Shown here: positions 18,979-27,763 of the stretch, piece after piece
How the letters are laid out: each line of letters starts with the position of its first letter
Position numbering within the stretch: the stretch's first letter is position 1
Assembly: GCA_000411415.1 (NCBI GenBank)
Contig: KE150451.1
Coordinates: 434,717 to 498,716 of the forward strand
DNA from: Actinomyces sp. HPA0247
Lineage (GTDB): Bacteria; Actinomycetota; Actinomycetes; Actinomycetales; Actinomycetaceae
Reading direction: 5' to 3'
Length of the DNA: 64,000 nt
Program-made: the position numbers and the translations under genes
The notes under the pieces: model-generated
Seen by the model: only the letters and a program-made list of their open reading frames with translations
What the model was told of the DNA's origin: nothing
Database searches by the model: none

Positions 18979-20283
18979 CTACTTGCGATCAGTCGGCGTG
19001 AGCGCGAGGTAGCGCTGCGTGAACTCCACGATCACGACGCTGGGCTTGTAGGCCTCGATGAGGGAGGCGACATCCGTCGGGTTGTCCGTGTCGAGACCGT
19101 GACCGACCTGGATCGTGTACTCGAAGGTCGCTGCGACCTCGGGACCCAGGTTGTTGCCCTGCGAGTCACGCACGATGAGCGCGGTGCCGCGCCCGTTCGG
19201 GTTGTAGGTGAGCGCCGGCTTGTTCTGGAAGTCGACGGGGCTGGCCAGGGACACCTCGGGGGCACTCGCCACCTCGGCCAGGCGCGCGGTCGTATCAGCC
19301 AGCTCGTCGCGGCTCTCCAGCTGCAGGAGGTGGACGCTGCCCGGGTCCTGCTCGTAAGTGGGCACAGCCCACGGCCCCACCTGAGCGGGGCCACCCAGGG
19401 CCTCGTACTCGTTGGGAGCGTCCGCGCTGGTCATGCCTGAGGGCGACAGGGACGGCAGATCCGCGAGCTGCGGGTTGACCGCGCCCAGGCAGGATAGCGT
19501 CTGGTTCCACGCGACGTGCGCGGCGTAGGGCGACCAGTGCGGGTTGACCGTCGAGTACAGCGGTGCTTCGCTGCCCGCTCGGGCCTCGCGCAGCCCCTCA
19601 CGCACATCCACCCAGGCGTGGGTGGGCAGCGCGGAGCGCATGAGGTCCAGGGAGGTCGTTCCCGTCAGCGGATCGGCCCACTGCGGGAGCTTATCGGAGT
19701 AGACGTCCCACGTGGCCGGGGCAGGCAGGAACAGCGCGGTCGCGCCCTGCGCGTTGGCTGCGGTTTCGATGCCGCTCATGTAGCGGTCCCACGCGCTCAC
19801 CTGGTCGGCGGTGGGGCGTACGCGGCCCAGCGCCTGGGAGAAGTTCGCGTTGAAGACGTCGGAGAGGAACAGGTAGCCGTCGCGCCCCTCGACGTAGGTG
19901 GTCACGCCGGTCATGCCCTTCTCAAACGAGGCCTGCGCGGCGTCGGTCGGCAGGTATCCCGCGGTGCCAGCGACGCCGGGCGTCCAGGGGCCCACGTCGG
20001 CGCGCGGGGTGGGCGCGCACACCTCGGGCAGTGACTGGGGCGTGGTGCGTGCAAACGACGAGGCCTGGGCGGCCGGTGCCGCTGCAACCTGAGGGGCGGG
20101 GTGGGTGGCCTTGTACCACACGCCGACCGTGGTAGCCGCGCACGCCCCCGCGAGGAGAATCGCGAGAGGCACGTAGTGGAGGCGGTGCTTCCACGAGCCG
20201 GTGGGGACTCCCTCATCGAAAGAGATGTCGCGCAGACCCGACTCGGATTCCTTGAACTGGCCGGTAGCCTTCTTCTCGCTCAC
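18979..20283 (-). CDS. AlgX/AlgJ-like SGNH-fold acetyltransferase-type protein, membrane-anchored
   Basis: 434 residues. One membrane helix (about 36-54) places the rest outside the cell. GRDGYLFLSDVFN near residue 130 and STVNPHWSPYAAHVAWN near 240 match the AlgX/AlgJ SGNH-like fold, the latter holding the catalytic-type His; the preceding Asp of the canonical D-x-H motif appears replaced (NPH instead of DTH). Such proteins move acetyl groups onto exported polysaccharide. It overlaps the acyltransferase-3 gene by 4 bp, a natural pairing for O-acetylation of the glycan exported by the next two genes. Activity is inferred and the altered motif is a caution. Confidence 0.75.
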   Translation of the reverse strand: MSEKKATGQFKESESGLRDISFDEGVPTGSWKHRLHYVPLAILLAGACAATTVGVWYKATHPAPQVAAAPAAQASSFARTTPQSLPEVCAPTPRADVGPWTPGVAGTAGYLPTDAAQASFEKGMTGVTTYVEGRDGYLFLSDVFNANFSQALGRVRPTADQVSAWDRYMSGIETAANAQGATALFLPAPATWDVYSDKLPQWADPLTGTTSLDLMRSALPTHAWVDVREGLREARAGSEAPLYSTVNPHWSPYAAHVAWNQTLSCLGAVNPQLADLPSLSPSGMTSADAPNEYEALGGPAQVGPWAVPTYEQDPGSVHLLQLESRDELADTTARLAEVASAPEVSLASPVDFQNKPALTYNPNGRGTALIVRDSQGNNLGPEVAATFEYTIQVGHGLDTDNPTDVASLIEAYKPSVVIVEFTQRYLALTPTDRK

Positions 20284-21551
20284 TTGGTCTCCCCCTCGGC
20301 TTGCGCGGACGACGCTTCGGCCTCCATGACCGTCGCGATCCTGGTCGAGGACAGGGCCGGCGTCACGATGCGGCGCGCCACGGCCTCGTACGCGGGACGG
20401 AAGTGCTCGATGAGCTTATCCATCCATCCGGGCAGGTAGTTCTTCTGGCTCATCGCGGGCTTCTCAATGAGGTGCCACGACAGGTAGGCCAGGATGTGCA
20501 CGGTCACGACGACCGTCAGGTGGTAGGCGAGCCAGCCGCGATCCTGCAGGTGGAAGTACGCGGCGAAGGCCATGATCGGCCACGCGTAGATGTAGATGCC
20601 GTAGGACAGGTCGCCGTGCTTCTCCCAGTTCTGCAGAGGCAGGCGGATCGCCAGGTACATGAGGAAGTACAGGAAACCGTACTGACCGATGATGTTCCAG
20701 CCGCCCGACGCGTAGGACAGGACGCCGAAAATCAGGCCACCCCACGCCAGGCGCGAATCCATGGGGATCTTGTCGCCGTAGAGCGTGAAGAGCATACCGA
20801 AGGCGAAGGGACCCATGAACATGAGCATGTAGGGGTCTCGCAGCAGGTAGTTGACGCTAGCGACCTGCCCCGCGCCCATCCACTGCAGGGCGTTGAGGAC
20901 GATGAGGGCGAGGGCGAAAGCGCCGCCCACCTTGCGGTTCGCCAGCGCCCCGAACAGGCCGAGAATCGCCACCAGGATGTAAGCCTTGAACTCATAGATG
21001 AGCGTCCAGGCCGAGCCGTTCCAGTCACGCGCGCCGTGCAGGATGTAGTACGGCAGGTTCTCGCCCATTCCAGCGATGTTGCGCTGTCCCAGGTGGAGGA
21101 ACATGTTGTTCACGAAGTACGTGAGCGGGGACTCGGTGGCCGGGTGCAGGTAGCCGGAAATGTTGTGGAACGTGTGCCAGTAGGCGATCGGAGCGAGGAT
21201 ACCGACCGTGAACAGCAAGGCCGCCCAGAAGGCCGGGAAGATACGCAGGACGCGGCGCCACATGTAGCGCCAGATCGTGGCGCGTCCCATGCGCGAGCGC
21301 GTGATCAGGAATCCCGAGAAAAAGAAGAATCCCGCGACGGCGACGCCACCGATGGACTGTTCCTTCGAGATCTGCACGCCCAGGTCCTCGCCGCCGTAAA
21401 ATCCGGCGATCGGTCCGGCGTGCGAGAAGATGACCATGAAGGCCATCAGCCAGCGCAAGAACCCGATCGAGTTGGACCTGGAGTTGAATGCCTGCGCGAC
21501 GGACTGGGGCGTGTGCGGGGCCGCAGCCCGAATCGTGGAGGCCAGGCTCAT
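20280..21551 (-). CDS. Acyltransferase family 3 (OafA-like) membrane protein
   Basis: 423 residues, about ten hydrophobic segments. FLRWLMAFMVIFSHAGP at residues 32-48 carries the conserved His of the family, and GGVAVAGFFFFSGFLITRS holds the second conserved block. ERK-like basic residues follow in RYMWRRVLRIFPAFW. The family brings acetyl groups from cytoplasmic acetyl-CoA to the outer face of the membrane. The neighbouring AlgX-like protein could be the second-step transferase. It overlaps both neighbours by 4 bp. Confidence 0.9.
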   Translation of the reverse strand: MSLASTIRAAAPHTPQSVAQAFNSRSNSIGFLRWLMAFMVIFSHAGPIAGFYGGEDLGVQISKEQSIGGVAVAGFFFFSGFLITRSRMGRATIWRYMWRRVLRIFPAFWAALLFTVGILAPIAYWHTFHNISGYLHPATESPLTYFVNNMFLHLGQRNIAGMGENLPYYILHGARDWNGSAWTLIYEFKAYILVAILGLFGALANRKVGGAFALALIVLNALQWMGAGQVASVNYLLRDPYMLMFMGPFAFGMLFTLYGDKIPMDSRLAWGGLIFGVLSYASGGWNIIGQYGFLYFLMYLAIRLPLQNWEKHGDLSYGIYIYAWPIMAFAAYFHLQDRGWLAYHLTVVVTVHILAYLSWHLIEKPAMSQKNYLPGWMDKLIEHFRPAYEAVARRIVTPALSSTRIATVMEAEASSAQAEGETK

Positions 21552-23410
21552 CGCTCACCCTTCATGGATCGGATCTTGTGGGCGAACCCTCGGGCCGCTC
21601 GGTACGCCGGCTTGAGAGCGTTGCCCAGGCCGGGGGTACGCACCATGATGTTGGTCTTGACAGCACCCAGCAGGTTCGGGACCGTTCCCATGCGCGCCTT
21701 GAGGAAGGGCACCTGGTCGATCGCGAATGCGGGCATCATCGACGAGGTCGCGGCCAGCTTGTACTCGAGGTAGCCGTAGTACACGCCCGCCCACTTCGGG
21801 GTCATGACGGGGCGGACGTAGTAGCCGCGCGACAGGACCGCGTAGGCCAGGAGGCGTTCGATGACGTGGGCCAGCGATCCGTCCTTGTAGCCGCCCTCTT
21901 CGGGGAAGTCCTCGGGGACGAGGCCGGCGCCGGTCAGCAAGGACAAGGCCTCGGGGCGCGCGATGAACATGGAGCCGTAGGGGGCCAGCGGCTGGTCGTC
22001 GTCGAAGGGGACGGTGATGCCGACCCTCTTGGCGAACTCGCGGGCGGGGGCGCGGTTCGCGAACCACGCGTGGCCCATCGTCGGGTACCCCATGTGGGGC
22101 ATAGGCGCGATGGCCATGCCCAGGCCCGGGTGGGCGGCGAAGTCGGCGAGGATGCCGGCCACGTGATCGGAGGAGGCCAGCAGGTTGTCGTAGAGGTGCT
22201 CCTTGAAGAGCTGGGCGGCGTTGTAGTCGTCCTGAACGGACTTCTTCGAGTGGATCTTCACGACGATGTCGTACTCGCCCGACGTGAGCACGTCGCCACA
22301 ATCCACGAGGAACGCGCCGATGTCGCGGCCGCGGTTGGAGGACACGACGCGCACGTCGGCGTCCACGCCTCGTTCCGAAGCGCGCGCCTCGATGAGCGCC
22401 TTGTTCTCCTCGTTCGAGGTCGTGGCCACCAGGTGGTAACCGGCGGGCAGGACGCTCAGGCGGTCGAGAATCTCGTCGGCCATGTCGGCGTAAAAGATGT
22501 GTGCGACGGCAAGGACCTTGAGGGAAGCGGCCGCATCCAGGGTCGCCTGGTCGGCGCGCGGCGGGACGACGGTCGTCAGGCCCGCGTTCGTCACGAGGTC
22601 ACGCGGACGCGAAGTGCGCGCGAGGTTCGTGAGGATCAGGTCGGTGTCGTAGCCCGCCCGCTCGGCCAACTCCAGCATGTCCGCGCCGATGATGGCGTGG
22701 CGGTCCAGGTAGAGCGGGTCGTGGAAGAGGTTACGGCGTTTGAGGATCGGGCAGCCGTCCGCGAGCAGCAGCGAGGCGTTGTCGAAGACGGGGTTACGCG
22801 AGGGGTAGTCCTCGCGCGGGTAGGCAACGACATGCGTGTAGCCGAGGTCCCCGAAGTACTCCGTGAAGCGCGACTCGTGCCATTGGATCGAGTCGTTGTA
22901 GGAGCGGATCGGGGGCATCTCGTCCCAGTACTTGCGGAAGTCCGGGGAGCTGAGCAGCGGGTTGCGCACGGCGATCCAATGAGACTGGATGTGCCGGGGC
23001 ATGCGGGTGGCTGCCAGGAAGGGGTGGGGGCGCACCTCGTCGTGTTCGGTGATGCCCCAAAAATCCACCGCTCCGGCGGCCTCGACGCGGTCGAAGAGGT
23101 TCTTCCACGGGTTGATGGGCGCGAAGAAGGTGTAGTTGAAGAGGATCAGCTCGTCGATCTGGCCGAGGCGATCCCAACCAAAACGTGCGATGCCGTCGCG
23201 GTATCCGCCCACGTCGAAGCCGGTGTTTTCCCGCTCGAAGACCTCGGTGGCACCCTTCAGGAGGCGCTCGCGCGCGGTGTCGTCCAGAGGTGAATTGGAG
23301 ACGACGAGGATCTCATCGAGGTACTCGCGCAGCGAGGTCAGGCACTCGACGATGTAGTCGTCGACGAGGCCCTGCGGATCAAAGAACAGGAAGATACCGG
23401 CGCGCTTCAC
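21548..23410 (-). CDS. rgpF: Rhamnan synthesis protein F-like glycosyltransferase
   Basis: 620 residues from a GTG start with GGAGGAG 7-8 bp upstream. The N terminus AGIFLFFDPQGLVDDYI and the block FERENTGFDVGGYRDGI are characteristic of RgpF (PF05045), as are VVKIHSKKS and NRGRDIGAFL in the second half. RgpF adds or branches rhamnose in streptococcal rhamnose-glucose polysaccharides. The longer upstream frame is out of register with the ribosome site and overlaps the SDR gene, so it was rejected. It supports a rhamnose-based polymer together with rmlB. Confidence 0.9.
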   Translation of the reverse strand: MKRAGIFLFFDPQGLVDDYIVECLTSLREYLDEILVVSNSPLDDTARERLLKGATEVFERENTGFDVGGYRDGIARFGWDRLGQIDELILFNYTFFAPINPWKNLFDRVEAAGAVDFWGITEHDEVRPHPFLAATRMPRHIQSHWIAVRNPLLSSPDFRKYWDEMPPIRSYNDSIQWHESRFTEYFGDLGYTHVVAYPREDYPSRNPVFDNASLLLADGCPILKRRNLFHDPLYLDRHAIIGADMLELAERAGYDTDLILTNLARTSRPRDLVTNAGLTTVVPPRADQATLDAAASLKVLAVAHIFYADMADEILDRLSVLPAGYHLVATTSNEENKALIEARASERGVDADVRVVSSNRGRDIGAFLVDCGDVLTSGEYDIVVKIHSKKSVQDDYNAAQLFKEHLYDNLLASSDHVAGILADFAAHPGLGMAIAPMPHMGYPTMGHAWFANRAPAREFAKRVGITVPFDDDQPLAPYGSMFIARPEALSLLTGAGLVPEDFPEEGGYKDGSLAHVIERLLAYAVLSRGYYVRPVMTPKWAGVYYGYLEYKLAATSSMMPAFAIDQVPFLKARMGTVPNLLGAVKTNIMVRTPGLGNALKPAYRAARGFAHKIRSMKGER

Positions 23411-23414
23411 GGTC

Positions 23415-24266
23415 TCACTCCTCCGCAGCGTCGACGGCGGCCAGGATCTGGCGGATCTTCGTGGCGTCGCCCCACACACCGGGCGAGTCGTAGGGACGAT
23501 CCGGGAACGCCCCATACTCGAGCGTGATGTCCAGGTCGTTTTCGCGGATGTAGGCCTCGACGCGGTCGGCGAGGCTCATGGGCTCGCCGCTGCAAATGTT
23601 GATGATGCCGTCGATCTCGTCCTGGGAGACGGCGGCGGCGATCTGGTAGGCCAGTTCCTGGATGGAGAGGAAGTCGTAGAGGTTCTTGCCCGTGGTGAAG
23701 GGGAAGGTCTTCTTGCCTTCCTGGGCGGCGGCGAGGAGCTTGGAGAAGATCGAGGAGCCGTGCGCGTCATCGCCGACGATGTAGTAGCCGCGCAGCCACT
23801 GCATGGTCGCGCCGTGCTGGGCGGTCAGCAGCGTCGTGATCTGTCGCAGCGCGTTCTTGGAGATGCCGTACAGCGATGCGGGGTTGCACGGGGAGTTCTC
23901 GTCGATGGCACCCTCCCAGTAGCCGACCTCGTGCATGGAACCCATGACGGCGACGTGGGTGCAGCCACCCTTCAGGAGGTTCTCAATGAAGTGGTAATGG
24001 GCGGGCAGGTCCTCAATGTGGGCCGGCGAGTTGTGCACGAAGCCGTCGCGCCACGCGAGGTGCAGGACCACGTCCGGGCGTCCGAGCTGGTCGTAGATGT
24101 CAGCGTCTCCGCTGAAAATCTGGGTATCGATGCGTCGCGCGCGCTCGTCGACACCGTCGAGGCGGAAGTCGACGACGCTGACGTCGAGGCCGCGCTCCAG
24201 CAGGGCGTGAACAATGTGGCGGCCGATGTAGCCGCCGGCTCCGGTAACGAGGACAGTCTTCACCAT
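23415..24266 (-). CDS. NAD-dependent epimerase/dehydratase (extended SDR), nucleotide-sugar type
   Basis: 283 residues. GAGGYIG at 10-16 is the dinucleotide motif, GSMHEVGYWEG near residue 110 corresponds to the catalytic Ser region, and YGISK near 134 is the YxxxK pair. The protein is slightly shorter than UDP-glucose 4-epimerases. Its place next to rgpF and the exporter suggests it makes or reduces a 6-deoxy sugar nucleotide, for example a 4-keto reductase, but the substrate cannot be assigned. It ends 4 bp before rgpF. Confidence 0.8.
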   Translation of the reverse strand: MVKTVLVTGAGGYIGRHIVHALLERGLDVSVVDFRLDGVDERARRIDTQIFSGDADIYDQLGRPDVVLHLAWRDGFVHNSPAHIEDLPAHYHFIENLLKGGCTHVAVMGSMHEVGYWEGAIDENSPCNPASLYGISKNALRQITTLLTAQHGATMQWLRGYYIVGDDAHGSSIFSKLLAAAQEGKKTFPFTTGKNLYDFLSIQELAYQIAAAVSQDEIDGIINICSGEPMSLADRVEAYIRENDLDITLEYGAFPDRPYDSPGVWGDATKIRQILAAVDAAEE

Positions 24267-24342
24267 GTGAGTCAGTCTATCAAGGCCGTGGCGCTGCGCA
24301 GCTCCGCCCCGCGTTGTGTGCCGTGACGCACCCGCCAGCCCA

Positions 24343-24360
24343 GGCCTCGTTCACGAGGCC
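24343..24360. terminator. Short hairpin between two glycan genes
   Basis: Perfect 7-bp arms GGCCTCG / CGAGGCC around TTCA, in the 101-bp gap after the minus-strand GT2. There is no T-run on the minus side, so it may only weaken read-through. Confidence 0.35.
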
Positions 24361-24367
24361 GACTCTC

Positions 24368-25360
24368 CTATCGTCGGGGGCGCGCGGCGGTGCGGTGGCG
24401 CAGTGCACGGGGCAGGGCGAGGAGTCCTTGGAGGACTCCGCGGGCGACGGGACCGCGACCGCCCGAGCGCACGGCGCGTGCGATGGAACGCGCAATCGCG
24501 CGCGCGACGACACCCCAGGGGGCGTGCTGGGCGGCAACGATGATGCGATTGCGGGCGTTGACCCTCAGGAACATGGGCGAGGACGTCCCCGAGGAGGCGG
24601 CGTGCTCGTGGTCGACGATGGCTCCGGCGACGAAGCGCACCTCGTATCCGGCCTCGCGCAGCTTGTAGGACAGATCCGTGTCCTCGTAGTACATGAACAG
24701 GTCGGTGCGCACGCCCCCGACAGTGCGCCACGCGTCGGCGTCGATCGCGCACGCGCCGCCACATAGGCCAAAGACCTCGGGCGCAGGCAGCGGGGAATCG
24801 GCGGGGGCCAGCCAGGAGCGGTCGTACCCGTTGCCCGCATTGTCGACCTCATTGCCGGTGGAGTTAATGAGGACCTGCCCGCCGCCCTCTGCCTCGCCAA
24901 CGCGCGTCCAGCGACTGCCGTCGCGGGCGACGAGGAATTCCTTGTCGGAAGGGGTGGAGGGGCGCCAGGTACCCGTCAGGAGAATGAGCGCGGTCGTGGC
25001 ACCCACGGCCTCGCCCAGGGGAGCCAGGAGCGCGTCGAGGAATCCGTCGCGTACGGTTGCGTCGTTGTTGAGCAGGACGACGGCCGACTCGCTCAGGCCG
25101 GCCGCTCCGGCCATGACGCCGGCACCGAAGCCGTCGTTCGTCCCTGCGTTCACGAGGGACACACGTGCGGGATTGGCGCCGCCGCGCAGCTCGCCCAGGC
25201 CCTCACGCAGGACGGTCAGGGAGTCGTCGTCGGATCCGTTGTCGACGATGACGAGGTGGTCCCCCTCCCCCATCTGCGGGGCAATCGAGTGGGCGGCACG
25301 CAGGGTGAGCGGCGCGTTCTTCCAGTTGACGAGGATAACCCTCGCGCTGCGTGCCCTCAT
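24368..25360 (-). CDS. GT2 glycosyltransferase, rhamnosyltransferase/WbbL-like
   Basis: 330 residues. VILVNWKNAPLTLRAAHSI opens the domain, LVIVDNGSDDDS is the nucleotide-binding loop, VVLLNNDATVRDGFL holds the metal-binding DxD-type Asp near residue 98 and FMYYEDTDLSYKLREAG near 220 is the acceptor-site ED motif. This pattern (NNDA...YYEDxDL) is typical of WbbL-type rhamnosyltransferases. The C terminus is very basic. It overlaps the upstream GT4 gene by 4 bp. The donor is inferred from motif and context only. Confidence 0.85.
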   Translation of the reverse strand: MRARSARVILVNWKNAPLTLRAAHSIAPQMGEGDHLVIVDNGSDDDSLTVLREGLGELRGGANPARVSLVNAGTNDGFGAGVMAGAAGLSESAVVLLNNDATVRDGFLDALLAPLGEAVGATTALILLTGTWRPSTPSDKEFLVARDGSRWTRVGEAEGGGQVLINSTGNEVDNAGNGYDRSWLAPADSPLPAPEVFGLCGGACAIDADAWRTVGGVRTDLFMYYEDTDLSYKLREAGYEVRFVAGAIVDHEHAASSGTSSPMFLRVNARNRIIVAAQHAPWGVVARAIARSIARAVRSGGRGPVARGVLQGLLALPRALRHRTAARPRR

Positions 25361-26472
25361 CGCCCACCCGCCAGGTCTGCGTAGACGGCGGCGTGCTCGG
25401 CGGCGGAGGCCTCCCACGTGTAGTCGCGGGCGCGCTCGATACCGGCGGCGGCGAGCCGGTCGTGCTCGCTCCCCGAGGCCGCTTCGAGGGCCTCGGCGAG
25501 GGCCGAGGCGTCGGTGGCCGGCACAAGGATTCCCGCGTCGTCTCGCGTAATCTCCGCCATGCACGTGTCCGCGCTGGTCACGACGGGGGTGCCGTGCGCC
25601 ATGGCCTCGAGGACGGGCAGGCCGAAGCCCTCCCAGATCGAAGGGAACGTGAAGACGCGGGCGCCCGCGTACGCGCAGGCCAGGTCGGCGTCGTCGAGCC
25701 GCCCGAGGACGTGGACCCGCTCGGGAGGCAGGGGCGCGTCCGTGGGGTCGGATCCCCACCCGGCGGGTCCAACGAGGACAAGGTCGAGGTCGGTGCCGCC
25801 CAGCTGCTCGTAGGCCGCCAGGAGGGTGGGCAGATTCTTGCGCGGCTCGCGCGTGCCGACCCACAGGATGTAGGGGCGCACCAGGCCGTGGTGGGAGCGG
25901 AAGTCCTCCACCTGCGCCTTCGTGACGGGTGTGTGGCTCAGGCCGTGCGGGATGACGGTGATGCGCGAGGCGTCCAGGCCGGCCTGAACACAGTCGTCGG
26001 CGGTGGCCTGCGAGGGGACGATGATCGCGTCGGCGCGCTTCTTCGTGATCTCGAGGGCGCGGTGAAAATAGGCCGAACCGTGGGCCGTGAAGTGGTCGGG
26101 GTCGCGCAGGAAGGCGACGTCATGGACGGTGACGGCCAGAGGAAGCGAGGTCGGCGGGATCGCCCAGGTCGTCGCGTGCACGACGTGGGCTCCCCCGCCC
26201 GATCCGACGCCGAGCATCCGGTCCACGCTGGGCATACTCAGGCGGTCCCAGGCGGCGTAGAGCGCGCGCCGAGGCAGCGAGGAGTTGAGGACGGGAATGG
26301 TCAGCCCCACCTGCTGCGGGGTTGGCTCACTCGCGCCGTGGCGCGCGGCGACACCGATAGCACGCACGCCCTGGCCTGCCAGGCGGGAGGCTACTTCGAC
26401 GATGTACCGGCCGGAACCCCCGGGCACCGGCTGCCACATTTGTTCGACGACCATTCCAACGTTGACGCTCAT
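25357..26472 (-). CDS. GT4 glycosyltransferase
   Basis: 371 residues with two Rossmann-like halves. The N-terminal acceptor side has PGGSGRYIVEVA. The donor side has ILWVGTREPRKNLPTLL near residue 200 and the GT4 signature FPSIWEGFGLPVLEAMAHG near 275-295, with the EX7E pair (E and E of EGFGLPVLE). Donor is probably a nucleotide hexose such as GDP-mannose. It is divergent from another GT4 at 26578, with 105 bp between. The start at the ATG gives a normal family N terminus. Confidence 0.88.
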   Translation of the reverse strand: MSVNVGMVVEQMWQPVPGGSGRYIVEVASRLAGQGVRAIGVAARHGASEPTPQQVGLTIPVLNSSLPRRALYAAWDRLSMPSVDRMLGVGSGGGAHVVHATTWAIPPTSLPLAVTVHDVAFLRDPDHFTAHGSAYFHRALEITKKRADAIIVPSQATADDCVQAGLDASRITVIPHGLSHTPVTKAQVEDFRSHHGLVRPYILWVGTREPRKNLPTLLAAYEQLGGTDLDLVLVGPAGWGSDPTDAPLPPERVHVLGRLDDADLACAYAGARVFTFPSIWEGFGLPVLEAMAHGTPVVTSADTCMAEITRDDAGILVPATDASALAEALEAASGSEHDRLAAAGIERARDYTWEASAAEHAAVYADLAGGR

Positions 26473-26577
26473 ACGCCCAGGGTAGTTCACGGGCGCGCGG
26501 GGGCGGGAACAAAAGGATGAGTGAGCGCAAAATGGAATACGATAAAGGGACCAGTTGTTGCTCCCGACCCAATGGGG

Positions 26578-27735
26578 ATGATCGTGGCCCACTTCGTTTC
26601 TCACTCGCAGCCGATCCGCGTCCTGCTCGACGGGACCGCGATCCCCGCAGACCTGGGCGGCGTCGGCCGCTACGTGGACGACCTGGTTCCTGAGCTGGTC
26701 GAACAGGGCGTGGACCTGACGATGGCCGTCCAGGAGCGCGACGCGGAGCACTTCGCGACCCGCCTGCCCTTGGCGCGCATCATCCCGATTTCTCCGCGTT
26801 TCGAGTCGCGTCCGGCGCGCATGGCGTGGGAGCAGACGGGCCTGCCCAAGCTGATCCGCAAGGTGCGCCCCGACGTCCTGCACTCCCCCCACTACACCTG
26901 CCCTCAGTTCCCGGGCGTCCCCGTCGTCATCACGCTGCACGACGCGACCTTCTTCTCACACCCGCAGGCACACTCGCCTCTCAAGCAGCGTTTCTTCACG
27001 GCCGCGATTCGCCGCGCGATTCGCCGCGCGGACGCCCTCGTGGTGCCTTCGCTGGCGACGCGCGACGAGACGATCAAGTACGCGGGTGGGGATCCCTCGC
27101 AGTTCTACGTCGCCTACCACGGCGTGGATCGTTCGATCTTCCACCCGGTCTCCGACGCTGAGCGCGAGCGCGTCAAGGCCTCGCTGGGCCTGGAGGGCCG
27201 CGACTACATCGGCTTCCTGGGCACGCTGGAACCGCGCAAGAACGTCCCGAACCTGGTGCGCGGCTGGGTCAAGGCCGTCTCCGACCGTCCGAATCCGCCC
27301 GCCCTCGTCCTGGCTGGCGGCAAGGGTTGGGACGAGGACATCGACCCGGCCTTGGCCTCGGTCCCCGAGCACTTGACGGTTCTGCGCCCCGGCTACCTGC
27401 CCCTGGAGGACCTGCCCGGTTTCCTCTCGGGCTGCGTCATCCTGGCCTACCCGTCGATCGCGGAGGGCTTCGGCCTGCCGGTCCTGGAGGCGATGAGCTG
27501 CGGCGCCGCAACGCTGACGACTCGCCTGACCTCCCTGCCCGAGGTCGGAGGCGACGCCGTCGCCTACTGCGACATCGACCCCGACTCGATCGCCGCGGCC
27601 CTCACGGAGCTGCTGGACGACCCTGCGCGTCGCGAGGCGCTGGGGGCGGCGGCGATTCCGCGCGCCGACGAGTTCACGTGGGCCCGCGCCGCTTCGGTTC
27701 ACATCGAGGCTTTCGGCGCCGCCGCCCGTTCCTGA
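26578..27735 (+). CDS. GT4 glycosyltransferase
   Basis: 385 residues. RVLLDGTAIPADLGGVGRYV at the N terminus contains the conserved GGVGRY loop, and FLGTLEPRKNVPNLV plus YPSIAEGFGLPVLEAMSCG provide the donor-site and EX7E motifs. Several starts are possible: ATG 26572, ATG 26578 and GTG 26584, the last with a GGGG ribosome-like run 6 bp upstream; a longer GTG start at 26521 adds residues unlike the family. It is followed after 28 bp by the second DUF2142 gene, presumably one transcript. Confidence 0.87.
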   Translation: MIVAHFVSHSQPIRVLLDGTAIPADLGGVGRYVDDLVPELVEQGVDLTMAVQERDAEHFATRLPLARIIPISPRFESRPARMAWEQTGLPKLIRKVRPDVLHSPHYTCPQFPGVPVVITLHDATFFSHPQAHSPLKQRFFTAAIRRAIRRADALVVPSLATRDETIKYAGGDPSQFYVAYHGVDRSIFHPVSDAERERVKASLGLEGRDYIGFLGTLEPRKNVPNLVRGWVKAVSDRPNPPALVLAGGKGWDEDIDPALASVPEHLTVLRPGYLPLEDLPGFLSGCVILAYPSIAEGFGLPVLEAMSCGAATLTTRLTSLPEVGGDAVAYCDIDPDSIAAALTELLDDPARREALGAAAIPRADEFTWARAASVHIEAFGAAARS

Positions 27736-27763
27736 GTCGACCGCGCCCGAAGGATGCCGCCGC

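Noticed and set aside
23411-23515. N-terminal extension of the RgpF-like protein
   Set aside because: GGAGGAG directly precedes the GTG at 23410 and the extension overlaps the upstream SDR gene without family similarity.
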